Positions 6,801 through 12,616 of a stretch of DNA of 13,305 bases are shown here, piece after piece. Below the pieces are notes generated by a model. It searched no databases. It saw only the letters and a list, made by a program, of their open reading frames with translations, and was not told the origin of the DNA. This stretch comes from Actinomycetota bacterium (GTDB taxonomy: Bacteria > Actinomycetota > CADDZG01 > JAHWKV01): assembly GCA_019347725.1 (NCBI GenBank), contig JAHWKV010000004.1, positions 1 to 13,305 of the forward strand, given 5' to 3'. Within the stretch, counting starts at the first letter, position 1. Every line of letters starts with the position of its first letter. The translations under genes were made by a program, and so were the position numbers.

Positions 6801-8656
6801 GACCCGCCGGCCACCACCTTGTTGGGTTCAAAGCTGCGCCACACGGCAGCGCACAGCCGGCGCGTTGCCCTATCTGCAAGGTCCCCCGCAATCGCCACCT
6901 CGGTGGTCCCCGACAGCAAAAAGTCCATCGCCGCCAGCATCCCCGCCGACTCGACGAACTGCCCCTCAAGGTGCGCTGTGGTTGCATTAAGGGCTTCTGC
7001 GGCCTTGCGTTCGTACATCGAGTTTCCGGTGAGAACGCCCAATTTCTGCAGCACGCTGCAGGCCGCTGCGTAGCCGGAGATCAGCTCGCCGTCGAACCGC
7101 TCCTTGTGTCGGGGTATTACGCCGTCGCTCTCGCTGTTGGCGAACGGACCCGGGACCTCCGGGTCCCAAAATCGGTCCAGGATCTGCCGGCACAGCTGCT
7201 CGCAGTGCTGCGCCCACTCCGTCTCAAACGTCGTTTCCCAAAGGGTGAAAAGACCTTCGGCTACAAACGCGTAGTCCTCAAGCAGCGCCGGCGCCTTAGC
7301 GCCCCGGTGGTCCCCACTGCGGAGCAGCCGCTGTTGACCCGCGTCCCAGTGCCGGGACAAAAGAAACGATGCGGCCCGTCGTGCCGCCTCCACTAAATGC
7401 GGCAGATCGAGCGCCGCGCCTATCTCGGCAAGAGCGCCGATGGCCAAGCCGTTGTGTGCGGAGACGACCTGGTCGTCACGGGCCGGCGGGGTCCGCTCGG
7501 AGCGGGCCTTAAGCAATGCCGCCTTCACCGGTCCGGGAACCTCCTCTTCGGTGGCGTGCAGCACGTTACGACCGGAAAAGTTCCCGCGCTCGCTTGCGCC
7601 GAACAGGGCGCCGGCGCCTTCGACGGCGTCCTCCAGCTCGACCAACGACCAGGTGTAGTAATCGCCCTCCCGGCCCTCCGACACGGCGCCGAGGCCCTCA
7701 CAGAACGCCCCGCCTGGGTCGGCAAGATCACGCAACAGGAATTCACAAGTATCCAGGGCTACCTGCTTGTTTAAGGGTGCATCGTTTAGCTGCCATGCAC
7801 GCAGGTAGGTTCGGGCAAGCAGCGCGTTGAGGCCAAGCAACTTCTCGAAGCGGGGAACGGACCACTCGCGGTCCACGCTGAGCCGGTGAAATCCACCGCC
7901 GACGTGATCGTAGGTACCTCCCAGAGCCATCTGCTTTAGCGTCGTTTCCGCGACCAGCTTGGCCCTTGGAACACCTCTGGAGGCAACCCGCAACATGAAG
8001 TCGATAGCCGTAGGCATTGGCGCCTTGGGAGCCTGGCCAAAGCCGCCGTACTCCTCGTCAAATGCCGCCTGCAGTGCAAACACACCACGCTGGAGAAAAC
8101 CGGGGGTAACGGACTCGACTTCGGCAAGAGGCTGGTCCTGCACCTTTAGGTGGTCCACAAGCTGCGAAGCGCTGCCCAGCACCTCCCGACGCTCCTGCTC
8201 CCAGAGGCGGACGACCTCCTTGAGGATAGAGCTAAACGCTGGTATCTCTTTGTTGCCTACAGCCGGGAAGAAGCTGCCCCCGTAAAACGCCATGCCGCGG
8301 GCGTCGGTGAACAGAGTTTGTGGATGAGCAAGCTCTCCGGAAAGGGCGGCCAGCACCGGCGCAAAGTGCCGTTCAACGTCCGGCCGCAAAACGGCATCGA
8401 CCTTAACGCACACGAAGTGCTCGTTGAGGTAGGAGGCGACCCGTTCGTCCCGAAAGGACTCATCGTCCATACGGGCACACGAATGGCACAGCCCGCAGTT
8501 CACCGAGATCAATACTGGACGGACCAGCGCCGCCGCGCGCTCGAACGCCTCCTCGGACCACCCGAACCACTCCACGGGTTGGTCGGCCTGCCGTTTCAGA
8601 TACGAACTGGCCTCGTCGGCCAAACGGTTGCCGGAAGGTTCTTGCTCAGCGGTCAT
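3836..8656 (-). CDS. Giant YyaL/DUF255 thioredoxin-fold protein fused to a ~940-aa helical extension
   Basis: This uninterrupted 1606-aa protein has no signal peptide or membrane segment, so it is probably cytoplasmic. Residues 10-170 match the DUF255 thioredoxin-like domain: NRLADEASSYLKRQADQPVEW, then NCGLCHSCARMDDESF with the CHSC pair C57/C60, then VKVDAVLRPDVE and FYGGSFFP. Residues 186-660 follow the YyaL/SPATA20 layout of an alpha/alpha barrel related to N-acylglucosamine 2-epimerases: FDEEYGGFGQAPKAPMP, YDHVGGGFHRLSVDREW, RDDQVVSAHNGL, LLEDYAF, and a closing VRQGSLIKSPVSDP. Ordinary YyaL proteins stop near here (~690 aa). Residues 665-1606 continue as a helical-repeat-like region opening with RRHFFDNLQNPAWVVPLQEAG, PPWPESQYLARMA and TNNVLVHEDLADAALALP; I recall similar wording in the C-terminal parts of large STAND/NACHT-type proteins but cannot confirm it. 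No P-loop or nuclease motif is seen. QGQQGQQG (1451-1458) is low-complexity. The ATG at 8656 lacks a clear Shine-Dalgarno. Exact function unknown. Confidence 0.85.
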   Translation of the reverse strand: MTAEQEPSGNRLADEASSYLKRQADQPVEWFGWSEEAFERAAALVRPVLISVNCGLCHSCARMDDESFRDERVASYLNEHFVCVKVDAVLRPDVERHFAPVLAALSGELAHPQTLFTDARGMAFYGGSFFPAVGNKEIPAFSSILKEVVRLWEQERREVLGSASQLVDHLKVQDQPLAEVESVTPGFLQRGVFALQAAFDEEYGGFGQAPKAPMPTAIDFMLRVASRGVPRAKLVAETTLKQMALGGTYDHVGGGFHRLSVDREWSVPRFEKLLGLNALLARTYLRAWQLNDAPLNKQVALDTCEFLLRDLADPGGAFCEGLGAVSEGREGDYYTWSLVELEDAVEGAGALFGASERGNFSGRNVLHATEEEVPGPVKAALLKARSERTPPARDDQVVSAHNGLAIGALAEIGAALDLPHLVEAARRAASFLLSRHWDAGQQRLLRSGDHRGAKAPALLEDYAFVAEGLFTLWETTFETEWAQHCEQLCRQILDRFWDPEVPGPFANSESDGVIPRHKERFDGELISGYAAACSVLQKLGVLTGNSMYERKAAEALNATTAHLEGQFVESAGMLAAMDFLLSGTTEVAIAGDLADRATRRLCAAVWRSFEPNKVVAGGSPRVHFPMLQGKGRVDGQPAAHVRQGSLIKSPVSDPAAIPAALRFWPPPTDRQVRKVTDLISNALQRRHFFDNLQNPAWVVPLQEAGMFRAPPEPVFDFVEGTISSPPWPESQYLARMASLNPQEVAQVALSIPKTNNVLVHEDLADAALALPGDLAAKFVPRAREWLKSPYLLHLPEKLGELVTHLARGGRTTEALELAAVLLELEPLDSTSVRHADWAPPEPRARFGKYQYEQILSEQLTLLVSADPMGTLNLLADVLESAIDLSIEPGQQEHPRDFSHLWRPAIHPHEQNVDKTLRDPLVTALVDTAEQIAREEPEAVPELVKTLENRGWLIFQRVALHILRVWPDQAENLIEPRMVDRHLFHDPHLHHEYLLLAQDHFDRLPDEQQAMVLDWVGEGPDLKTWESDPELSEAYSTGEGSQTYERRWILKRLHLLSDWLSGEHLKRYEELSAEAGRPDNAEFVSAVTQTRADPTTPLQAEELHELDVAEIVSFARSFQPTPGLGNPTVEGLARKLSAVTASEPVRFALGAASFVGEDPIYVWAVVRGLQEAAEGTAFEWEPVLELCRWAVSVKPGAQAARWRPARLEIARLLSRGLAQGPAQIPDVYRQAAWNVIRPLTDDPDPSEGPAAGAVDASVRSSSSVRGEAMHAVVRYALWVRRQIESSPNARERMSRGLHEIPEVLEVLESHLDPDKDPEAAIRAVYGRWFAWMLMLDPNWGNSKLRQVFPTDPKLEYLRDAAWEGHISFCPPYDYLLDVLGEDYERAVTLIDRFNERPANVPTPESRLAEHLMVFYLRGRLALDRYGLLQQFFASAHPKLRRHALAFIGRSLQGQQGQQGKVPRDLLLRMRTLWERRLAAAKKARAPEDYADELSAFGWWFASGKLDDSWSLSQLSSVLEMGVKLDGAVPVVARLKELDESFAERAVNCLGMILSSEQDSTSLLALAEDARTILTNAMGSADQDVRNAAIELLRFFDVQELEELVRWD

Positions 8657-8685
8657 CGATTGCAGCAGAGAAGGGTTGTGGACAC

Positions 8686-8718
8686 AAAGCGGGCGCAGGG
8701 AACCCCTGCGCCCGCTTT
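8686..8718 (-). terminator. GC-rich hairpin between the 135-aa gene and the giant gene
   Basis: A perfect 15-bp inverted repeat (8686-8700 with 8704-8718) with a 3-nt loop; the stem is AAAGCGGGCGCAGGG and its complement. On the minus strand it starts 9 nt after the TAG of the 135-aa gene and ends in TTTGTGTC, the same tail as the terminator at 2554-2591. It lies only 29 nt before the giant gene's ATG with no room for a normal promoter between, so it may act as a partial terminator that lowers expression of the giant gene relative to the small ones, or shield the upstream mRNA 3' end. Confidence 0.7.
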
Positions 8719-8727
8719 AGCGAAGTC

Positions 8728-9135
8728 CTAATTTATGGTGTCGTAAACGTTATTGTTCGCACTACGCTGCAGCGGTATACGGTACGACGTAGTCCGTGGA
8801 CCCGACCTGGTTCCCGCCTTCGCGGGGAGGGCATTGAGGTCGCTGGCATTCGGGTACGACGTGTGCCGTGTGGAGTAAGCCGACCGGTTCCCGGCCGAAC
8901 CCCCTCCGGAGGTCAGCGCATAACCCAGTGCCTTGGTGGTGACGCCGCTCGATTTGCCTCCAGCGCCGGTGGGCGCCGCGTAGTTACCGCCGAGAGCGGC
9001 CTGCAACGCCGCCGGGCTGATACCGGAGGAGGAGCCTCTCCCCCCCCCGCCTGAGCCTGAAGCCTGCGTGCTGGCGGGAGCGGGTGCCTGCTGTGCCTCC
9101 TCACGCTTTTTGAGCTTCGGACGCTTCAACGCCAT
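8728..9135 (-). CDS. Small basic Gly/Ser-rich low-complexity protein (135 aa)
   Basis: I do not recognise this protein. It begins with a lysine/arginine block (KRPKLKKREE, residues 4-13), then an Ala/Gln/Pro stretch, a Gly/Ser tract (SGSGGGGRGSSSG, 26-38), a short possible helix (SPAALQAALGG, 40-50) and a Gly/Ser/Thr/Tyr-rich rest to a polar end (SANNNVYDTIN). It has no cysteine, no signal peptide and no membrane segment, and should be largely disordered and basic, as in nucleic-acid-binding or scaffold-like proteins (inference). Translation should be strong: GAGGAGG at 9141-9147 lies 5 nt before the ATG. It sits between the 131-aa gene and the giant gene on the same strand and is followed directly by a strong hairpin. 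It could be a partner or substrate of the thioredoxin-fold protein, but only position supports this. Confidence 0.65.
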   Translation of the reverse strand: MALKRPKLKKREEAQQAPAPASTQASGSGGGGRGSSSGISPAALQAALGGNYAAPTGAGGKSSGVTTKALGYALTSGGGSAGNRSAYSTRHTSYPNASDLNALPAKAGTRSGPRTTSYRIPLQRSANNNVYDTIN

Positions 9136-9211
9136 TTCTTCCTCCTCTACTCCACACTTACAACGAAATCCTAAAAGACGATCCTAATTTATCGCTTTAG
9201 CGAGCTTAAGG

Positions 9212-9607
9212 TTACTCCGACTTCGGCTTGCCTGCTGGCGACTCCTCGCCGGACTTCTTGGCGGCGTCCTTCGCGGTGTATTCGCCGAGCTTTCCGTCCA
9301 TCGCCAGCTGGGACTTCCAAGCGTCCTTGAACTTGGTCGCCGCCTCGCCACGATCGAACGTTGGCTCATTGGTCTCGGCAAAGTCGGAGAACCCAACGTT
9401 GGAGCTTGGGTCGCCACCCTGTGCCTGGAAGGTTGTTCCGATGGCGTCGTCCTGCGAGGGAGCGCATCCGCTGCCACCGCCCTCTTCTTCCTGGCCCAAT
9501 CGGTCGGCCGAGTCCATCTGGCCGGACATGGACCATAAAGCGCGCAGTGCTTCTCGAGCATTAGCGGCGTCGTCGTCTCGAGCATTCGCGGCGTCGTCTT
9601 CTGGCAT
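9212..9607 (-). CDS. Small acidic-to-lysine-rich protein (131 aa) with an N-terminal duplicated octapeptide
   Basis: I do not recognise this protein. It starts with an acidic in-frame duplication (DDAANAR then DDDAANAR, residues 4-18) leading into a probable helix (EALRALWSMSGQM, 19-31), a Glu/Gly linker with the only cysteine (GGGSGCAPS, C48), a middle of polar and aromatic residues, a possible helix with AATKFKDAWKSQLAMDGKL (89-107), and a Lys/Ser tail (AAKKSGEESPAGKPKSE). There is no signal peptide or membrane segment. The ATG at 9607 is preferred to the GTG at 9616 because GGAAGGAG (9623-9616) lies 8 nt from the ATG but overlaps the GTG itself. It heads the minus-strand run, 76 bp before the 135-aa gene and without a clear terminator between, so the two are likely co-transcribed. 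An overlapping frame at 9184-9585 is Arg-rich with no ribosome site and is taken as a shadow. Confidence 0.6.
   Translation of the reverse strand: MPEDDAANARDDDAANAREALRALWSMSGQMDSADRLGQEEEGGGSGCAPSQDDAIGTTFQAQGGDPSSNVGFSDFAETNEPTFDRGEAATKFKDAWKSQLAMDGKLGEYTAKDAAKKSGEESPAGKPKSE
9552..9599 (-). repeat. 24-bp in-frame tandem duplication in the 131-aa gene
   Basis: Two adjacent 24-base copies (9552-9575 and 9576-9599) differ at two positions. Each encodes an acidic octapeptide of the form DDAANAR plus one residue. The length is a multiple of three, so copy number could change without breaking the frame. Confidence 0.85.
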
Positions 9608-9615
9608 ACACGACA

Positions 9616-9623
9616 CTCCTTCC
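9616..9623 (-). promoter_or_regulatory. Ribosome binding site deciding the start of the 131-aa protein
   Basis: GGAAGGAG on the minus strand lies 8 nt upstream of the ATG at 9607. Its last base is the first base of the GTG at 9616, so that GTG cannot be served by it. Confidence 0.7.
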
Positions 9624-9858
9624 GGTTGGCCGGTGGGCCAATAGGCGGCTCTTATGCTGTCTATATATCAATCCTAACCGTTGCCGGAGGATATCGTAGC
9701 CAGCGACCCCGAGTTCTCCTGGGCGAAAACCGCAATGGCGTCCCCCAAATGTATCGAAACCACGGCTCCACGCGTCATAAGCTTCGGGCTAATACAGCGC
9801 CTCCGGGTGCCTGGATCCCCCAAACCGGATCCGGCCGGCCCAACAAACAGGGAGATAA

Positions 9859-10413
9859 TTGAGCACCAAAGACCTCTCATACATCGCAATATTTGCCGCC
9901 CTGGTGGCCGCGTTAGGCCTTTTCCCGCCGATCCCGGTACCGGTGATACCTGTGCCCGTTACTGCGCAGACAATGGGCGTGATGCTCGCGGGCTCCATCC
10001 TTGGTTCCAAACGGGCGGGCCTCAGCATGCTGGTCTTCCTGGCGCTGGTCGCTCTTGGCGTACCCGCGCTGTCGGGTGGTCGAGGTGGCCTCGGAGTCTT
10101 TGCAGGCCCCAGCGGAGGGTTTCTCCTGGGATGGCCCATCGGGGCGTTTGTTATCGGGCTGTTTACCGAGCGAAACTGGGACCGCTACAACACAGCCCGA
10201 GGCGTCGTTTTCAACCTGATCGGCGGCGTCGGCGCCGTCTACGCTTTGGGGATACCCTGGCTCGCTTGGGTGAGCGACGTCGCAATTCATCAGGCTGCAG
10301 CGGCCTCCGCGGCGTTTCTGCCCGGTGACAGCGTCAAGGCCATCGCCGCGGCGTGGGTCGCCGTCGCCATAAAACGTGCTTACCCGTTGATCGAGAGCGC
10401 CTCCGCCCGGTGA
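9859..10413 (+). CDS. bioY: Biotin ECF transporter S component BioY
   Basis: This 184-aa integral membrane protein is the biotin-binding subunit of an energy-coupling-factor importer. It has five to six hydrophobic segments. Family features are clear: IPVPVTAQTMGVMLAGSILGS (30-50) with the conserved Pro-Val-Thr-x-Gln stretch, then GVPALSGGRGGLGVFAGPSGGF (67-88; GPSGG where GPTGG is usual), and the late FLPGDSVK (153-160). Length is normal for BioY. The start is TTG at 9859 with GGGAG 4 nt upstream; no other start candidate lies before the first membrane helix. It is the first gene of a four-gene operon with an acyl-CoA ligase, bioM and bioN. No biotin-repressor operator that I can identify is visible in the divergent gap 9608-9858, only a CCGGATCCGG palindrome at 9825-9834. 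Confidence 0.95.
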   Translation: MSTKDLSYIAIFAALVAALGLFPPIPVPVIPVPVTAQTMGVMLAGSILGSKRAGLSMLVFLALVALGVPALSGGRGGLGVFAGPSGGFLLGWPIGAFVIGLFTERNWDRYNTARGVVFNLIGGVGAVYALGIPWLAWVSDVAIHQAAAASAAFLPGDSVKAIAAAWVAVAIKRAYPLIESASAR

Positions 10414-11909
10414 AGCACCAAACTGCCAACCGGTCACAACTGGTCACCGGACGCATTCTTGCCCACGGTGAGGCGATGCCGGACAAAACTGCATTGATCG
10501 TCGGCAACCGCGTTATCTCGTACGGATTTCTTCTAGCTCAGGCCGAGAAGATGGCGTCGACCCTATCCTCGGCAGCGCCGGCGCCTCGGGTCGGAATCCT
10601 CACCACCGATCCGCTGCAGCTCCTGGCCGGCTTCCTGGCTACAGGCCTGTCCGAAGGCACCGCCGTCGTCTACGACCCCGCTTGGACCCGCCGGCAGCAA
10701 TGCAGTGCAATGGAACAGGTCGGTGTCGATACTTTCGTGACCGAACCCTCCGGCCGTCGCCGCCTCGAACAGATTGCACAGCTGCCCAAACCGACATCTA
10801 ACGGCAGGTATGCCCGCGGGGCGGTAGCACCCAAGGGCACCCTTGCGGACTTCTACGTCGGCTTTACCTCGGGTACCAGCGGCACTCCCAAAGCTTTTTC
10901 ACGAAGCCACGCCTCGTGGCTGGCCAGTTTTCATGTGGCTCAGCAGCAATTTGACCTTTGCAAATCCGACCGGGTGCTCGTCCCGGGCGCTTTGCACCAC
11001 TCCCTTTTCTTGTTCGCAGCCCTGCAATCCCTTTGGATGGGCGCCACCGCCTGCGTCCTGCGCAGGTTCAATCCTTCCGGGCTGGTGCGGGCCGTGGAGC
11101 GTAGTCCCATTACCCGAGTGTGGGCGGTACCCACCATGCTCGCCGCCGCAGAACCCCGACTGAGGACAGTCGAGGAGGACAGCTTGCTCAGCGTGCGCGG
11201 GGTGTACTGCAGCGGCTCCGCCTGGGCCCCCGACCAACGCCGGCGCTGCTCGGGCACCTTCCCTCGAGCGGAAGTGGTCGAGTTCTACGGATCCAGTGAG
11301 CTGAGCTTCGTAGCCTTTGCCTCCAGCCGGGACGAGGCGGTCGAACCCGGATACCTGCGGCCATTCCCCGGTGTCGATCTCAGCATTCGGCCCGAGGATC
11401 CCCCGCGCCCAGGCGCCGGCGGGCTCATATACGTGCGCAGCCCCCTGCTCTTCAGCGGGTACCACTCCCCGGAGCCAGCGGGCTTTGCCCAAGACGGCCA
11501 GGGATGGATAACGGTCGGCGACATTGGCCACCTCAACACCGAAGGAGCTTTAAAAGTTACGGGACGCGCCACCAGCACCCTGATCTGCGGCGGCCAGAAC
11601 CTCCAGCCTGAGCCCATCGAGCACTGCCTTGAGCAAGTCGAGGAGGTTGCGGACGCAGCCGTGGTTGGCATTCCGGACCCGCTATGGGGGCAAAAACCCG
11701 TCGCGCTCGTGCGGTGGCGCGCCGGCTCGCAGCCACTGGCGCGCAGCGCGCTGGCATCGCACTGCCGCCGGGAACTGGGGCCCGGCGCCCGACCCCACGA
11801 CTTCAAGCAGGTGAGCAGCCTCCCGCGCACCCCGAGCGGGAAGGTGGCACGTGGCGAGCTGGAGCATCAGCTCGCCACCGGTGCTATTCCGGCACAGGCG
11901 ATTACATGA
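10410..11909 (+). CDS. AMP-forming acyl-CoA ligase (adenylating enzyme) within the biotin transport operon
   Basis: This 499-aa enzyme of the acyl-CoA synthetase (ANL) superfamily activates a carboxylic acid with ATP and transfers it to CoA. Visible motifs: P-loop FTSGTSGTPK (152-161), EFYGSSE (291-297), TVGDIG (368-373), the hinge region GRATSTLICGGQN (385-397), and C-terminal TPSGKVARGEL with the catalytic lysine K478. Length is normal for the family. The frame is open from 10353, but the GTG at 10410 overlaps the bioY TGA (GTGA) and is preferred by analogy with the other junctions; it has little Shine-Dalgarno of its own, as expected for coupled translation, and an ATG at 10476 is an alternative. 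The substrate cannot be read from sequence. Its place between bioY and bioM suggests pimelate or a related biotin precursor, or a fatty acid in biotin-dependent metabolism; this is inference. It is not BioW, which belongs to a different fold. Confidence 0.9.
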   Translation: MKHQTANRSQLVTGRILAHGEAMPDKTALIVGNRVISYGFLLAQAEKMASTLSSAAPAPRVGILTTDPLQLLAGFLATGLSEGTAVVYDPAWTRRQQCSAMEQVGVDTFVTEPSGRRRLEQIAQLPKPTSNGRYARGAVAPKGTLADFYVGFTSGTSGTPKAFSRSHASWLASFHVAQQQFDLCKSDRVLVPGALHHSLFLFAALQSLWMGATACVLRRFNPSGLVRAVERSPITRVWAVPTMLAAAEPRLRTVEEDSLLSVRGVYCSGSAWAPDQRRRCSGTFPRAEVVEFYGSSELSFVAFASSRDEAVEPGYLRPFPGVDLSIRPEDPPRPGAGGLIYVRSPLLFSGYHSPEPAGFAQDGQGWITVGDIGHLNTEGALKVTGRATSTLICGGQNLQPEPIEHCLEQVEEVADAAVVGIPDPLWGQKPVALVRWRAGSQPLARSALASHCRRELGPGARPHDFKQVSSLPRTPSGKVARGELEHQLATGAIPAQAIT

Positions 11910-12616
11910 GCGCTGCATCCCCTCGGTCGCAGGTGATTCCGGGAATCCGGATAAGCCAGGTGACGCACGCCTACGGTGCTCGCACGGTACTCAAGGACGT
12001 GGATCTTAGGATCACCGAACACAAGACCGCGGTCATCGGCGGGAACGGGTCCGGCAAGAGCACCTTCGCCAGGCTGATCAACGGCCTCGTGATCCCCACT
12101 CAGGGCCGGGTGAGCGTAGACGGTATGGACACAAAAATCCAGGGCAAGCAGGTGCGCCGGCAGGTGGGCTTCGTGTTCCAGGACCCGGACGCCCAAATAG
12201 TCTTCCCCACCGTCGCCGAAGACGTCGCCTTCGGACTCAAAGCCCGCCGGGAACCCGCCGGCACGATTGTCGAGCGGGTCGCCGAAGTGCTCGACAAGTT
12301 CGGTCTCGGCGATTACGCAGACCACCCGGCCCACCTGCTGAGCGGCGGTCAAAAGCAGATGCTCGCACTGGCTTCCGTACTGGTGCTCAACCCCGCCTAC
12401 CTTGTTCTCGACGAGCCAATGACCCTGCTTGACCTCAAGAACAAACGCCTGATCACCGAGGTGGTGCTCGCGCTGGAGCAGCCGGTGGTCCTGGCCACCC
12501 ACGAGCTTGACCTGCTCAGCGACTTCCAACGCGTCGTGGTGCTCGACGGTGGACGCGTAGTCGCCGACGGGGCTCCTGCCGATAGCGTGCGCACCTACCG
12601 GAGGTTGATGGATTGA
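11906..12616 (+). CDS. bioM: Biotin ECF transporter ATP-binding protein BioM
   Basis: This 236-aa ABC ATPase powers biotin uptake with BioY and BioN. Motifs are complete: Walker A GGNGSGKST (45-53), Q-loop FQDPDAQIVFPTV (91-103) in the form usual for ECF ATPases, signature LSGGQKQ (145-151), Walker B YLVLDEP (165-171), D-loop TLLDLKN (173-179) and switch histidine H199 (ATHELDLL). The ATG at 11906 overlaps the ligase stop (ATGA). The frame is open further upstream, but those codons overlap the ligase and have no start context. Only one ATPase is encoded here, which fits a dedicated (group I) ECF transporter with a BioM homodimer. It carries no membrane segment and should sit on the cytoplasmic face. 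Confidence 0.94.
   Translation: MSAASPRSQVIPGIRISQVTHAYGARTVLKDVDLRITEHKTAVIGGNGSGKSTFARLINGLVIPTQGRVSVDGMDTKIQGKQVRRQVGFVFQDPDAQIVFPTVAEDVAFGLKARREPAGTIVERVAEVLDKFGLGDYADHPAHLLSGGQKQMLALASVLVLNPAYLVLDEPMTLLDLKNKRLITEVVLALEQPVVLATHELDLLSDFQRVVVLDGGRVVADGAPADSVRTYRRLMD

Noticed and set aside
9184..9585. Alternative minus-strand frame overlapping the 131-aa gene and ending in AKAIN
   Set aside because: It is Arg/Thr/Pro-rich with no ribosome site, whereas the overlapping frame has a well-spaced Shine-Dalgarno and an in-frame peptide duplication. The similar ending to the 135-aa protein comes from the shared ATAAATTAG word.
9608..9858. Biotin-repressor operator or clear promoters in the divergent gap
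   Set aside because: I found only a short CCGGATCCGG palindrome and weak -10-like words (TAATAC at 9790, TAGGAT on the minus strand at 9676) without matching -35 elements.
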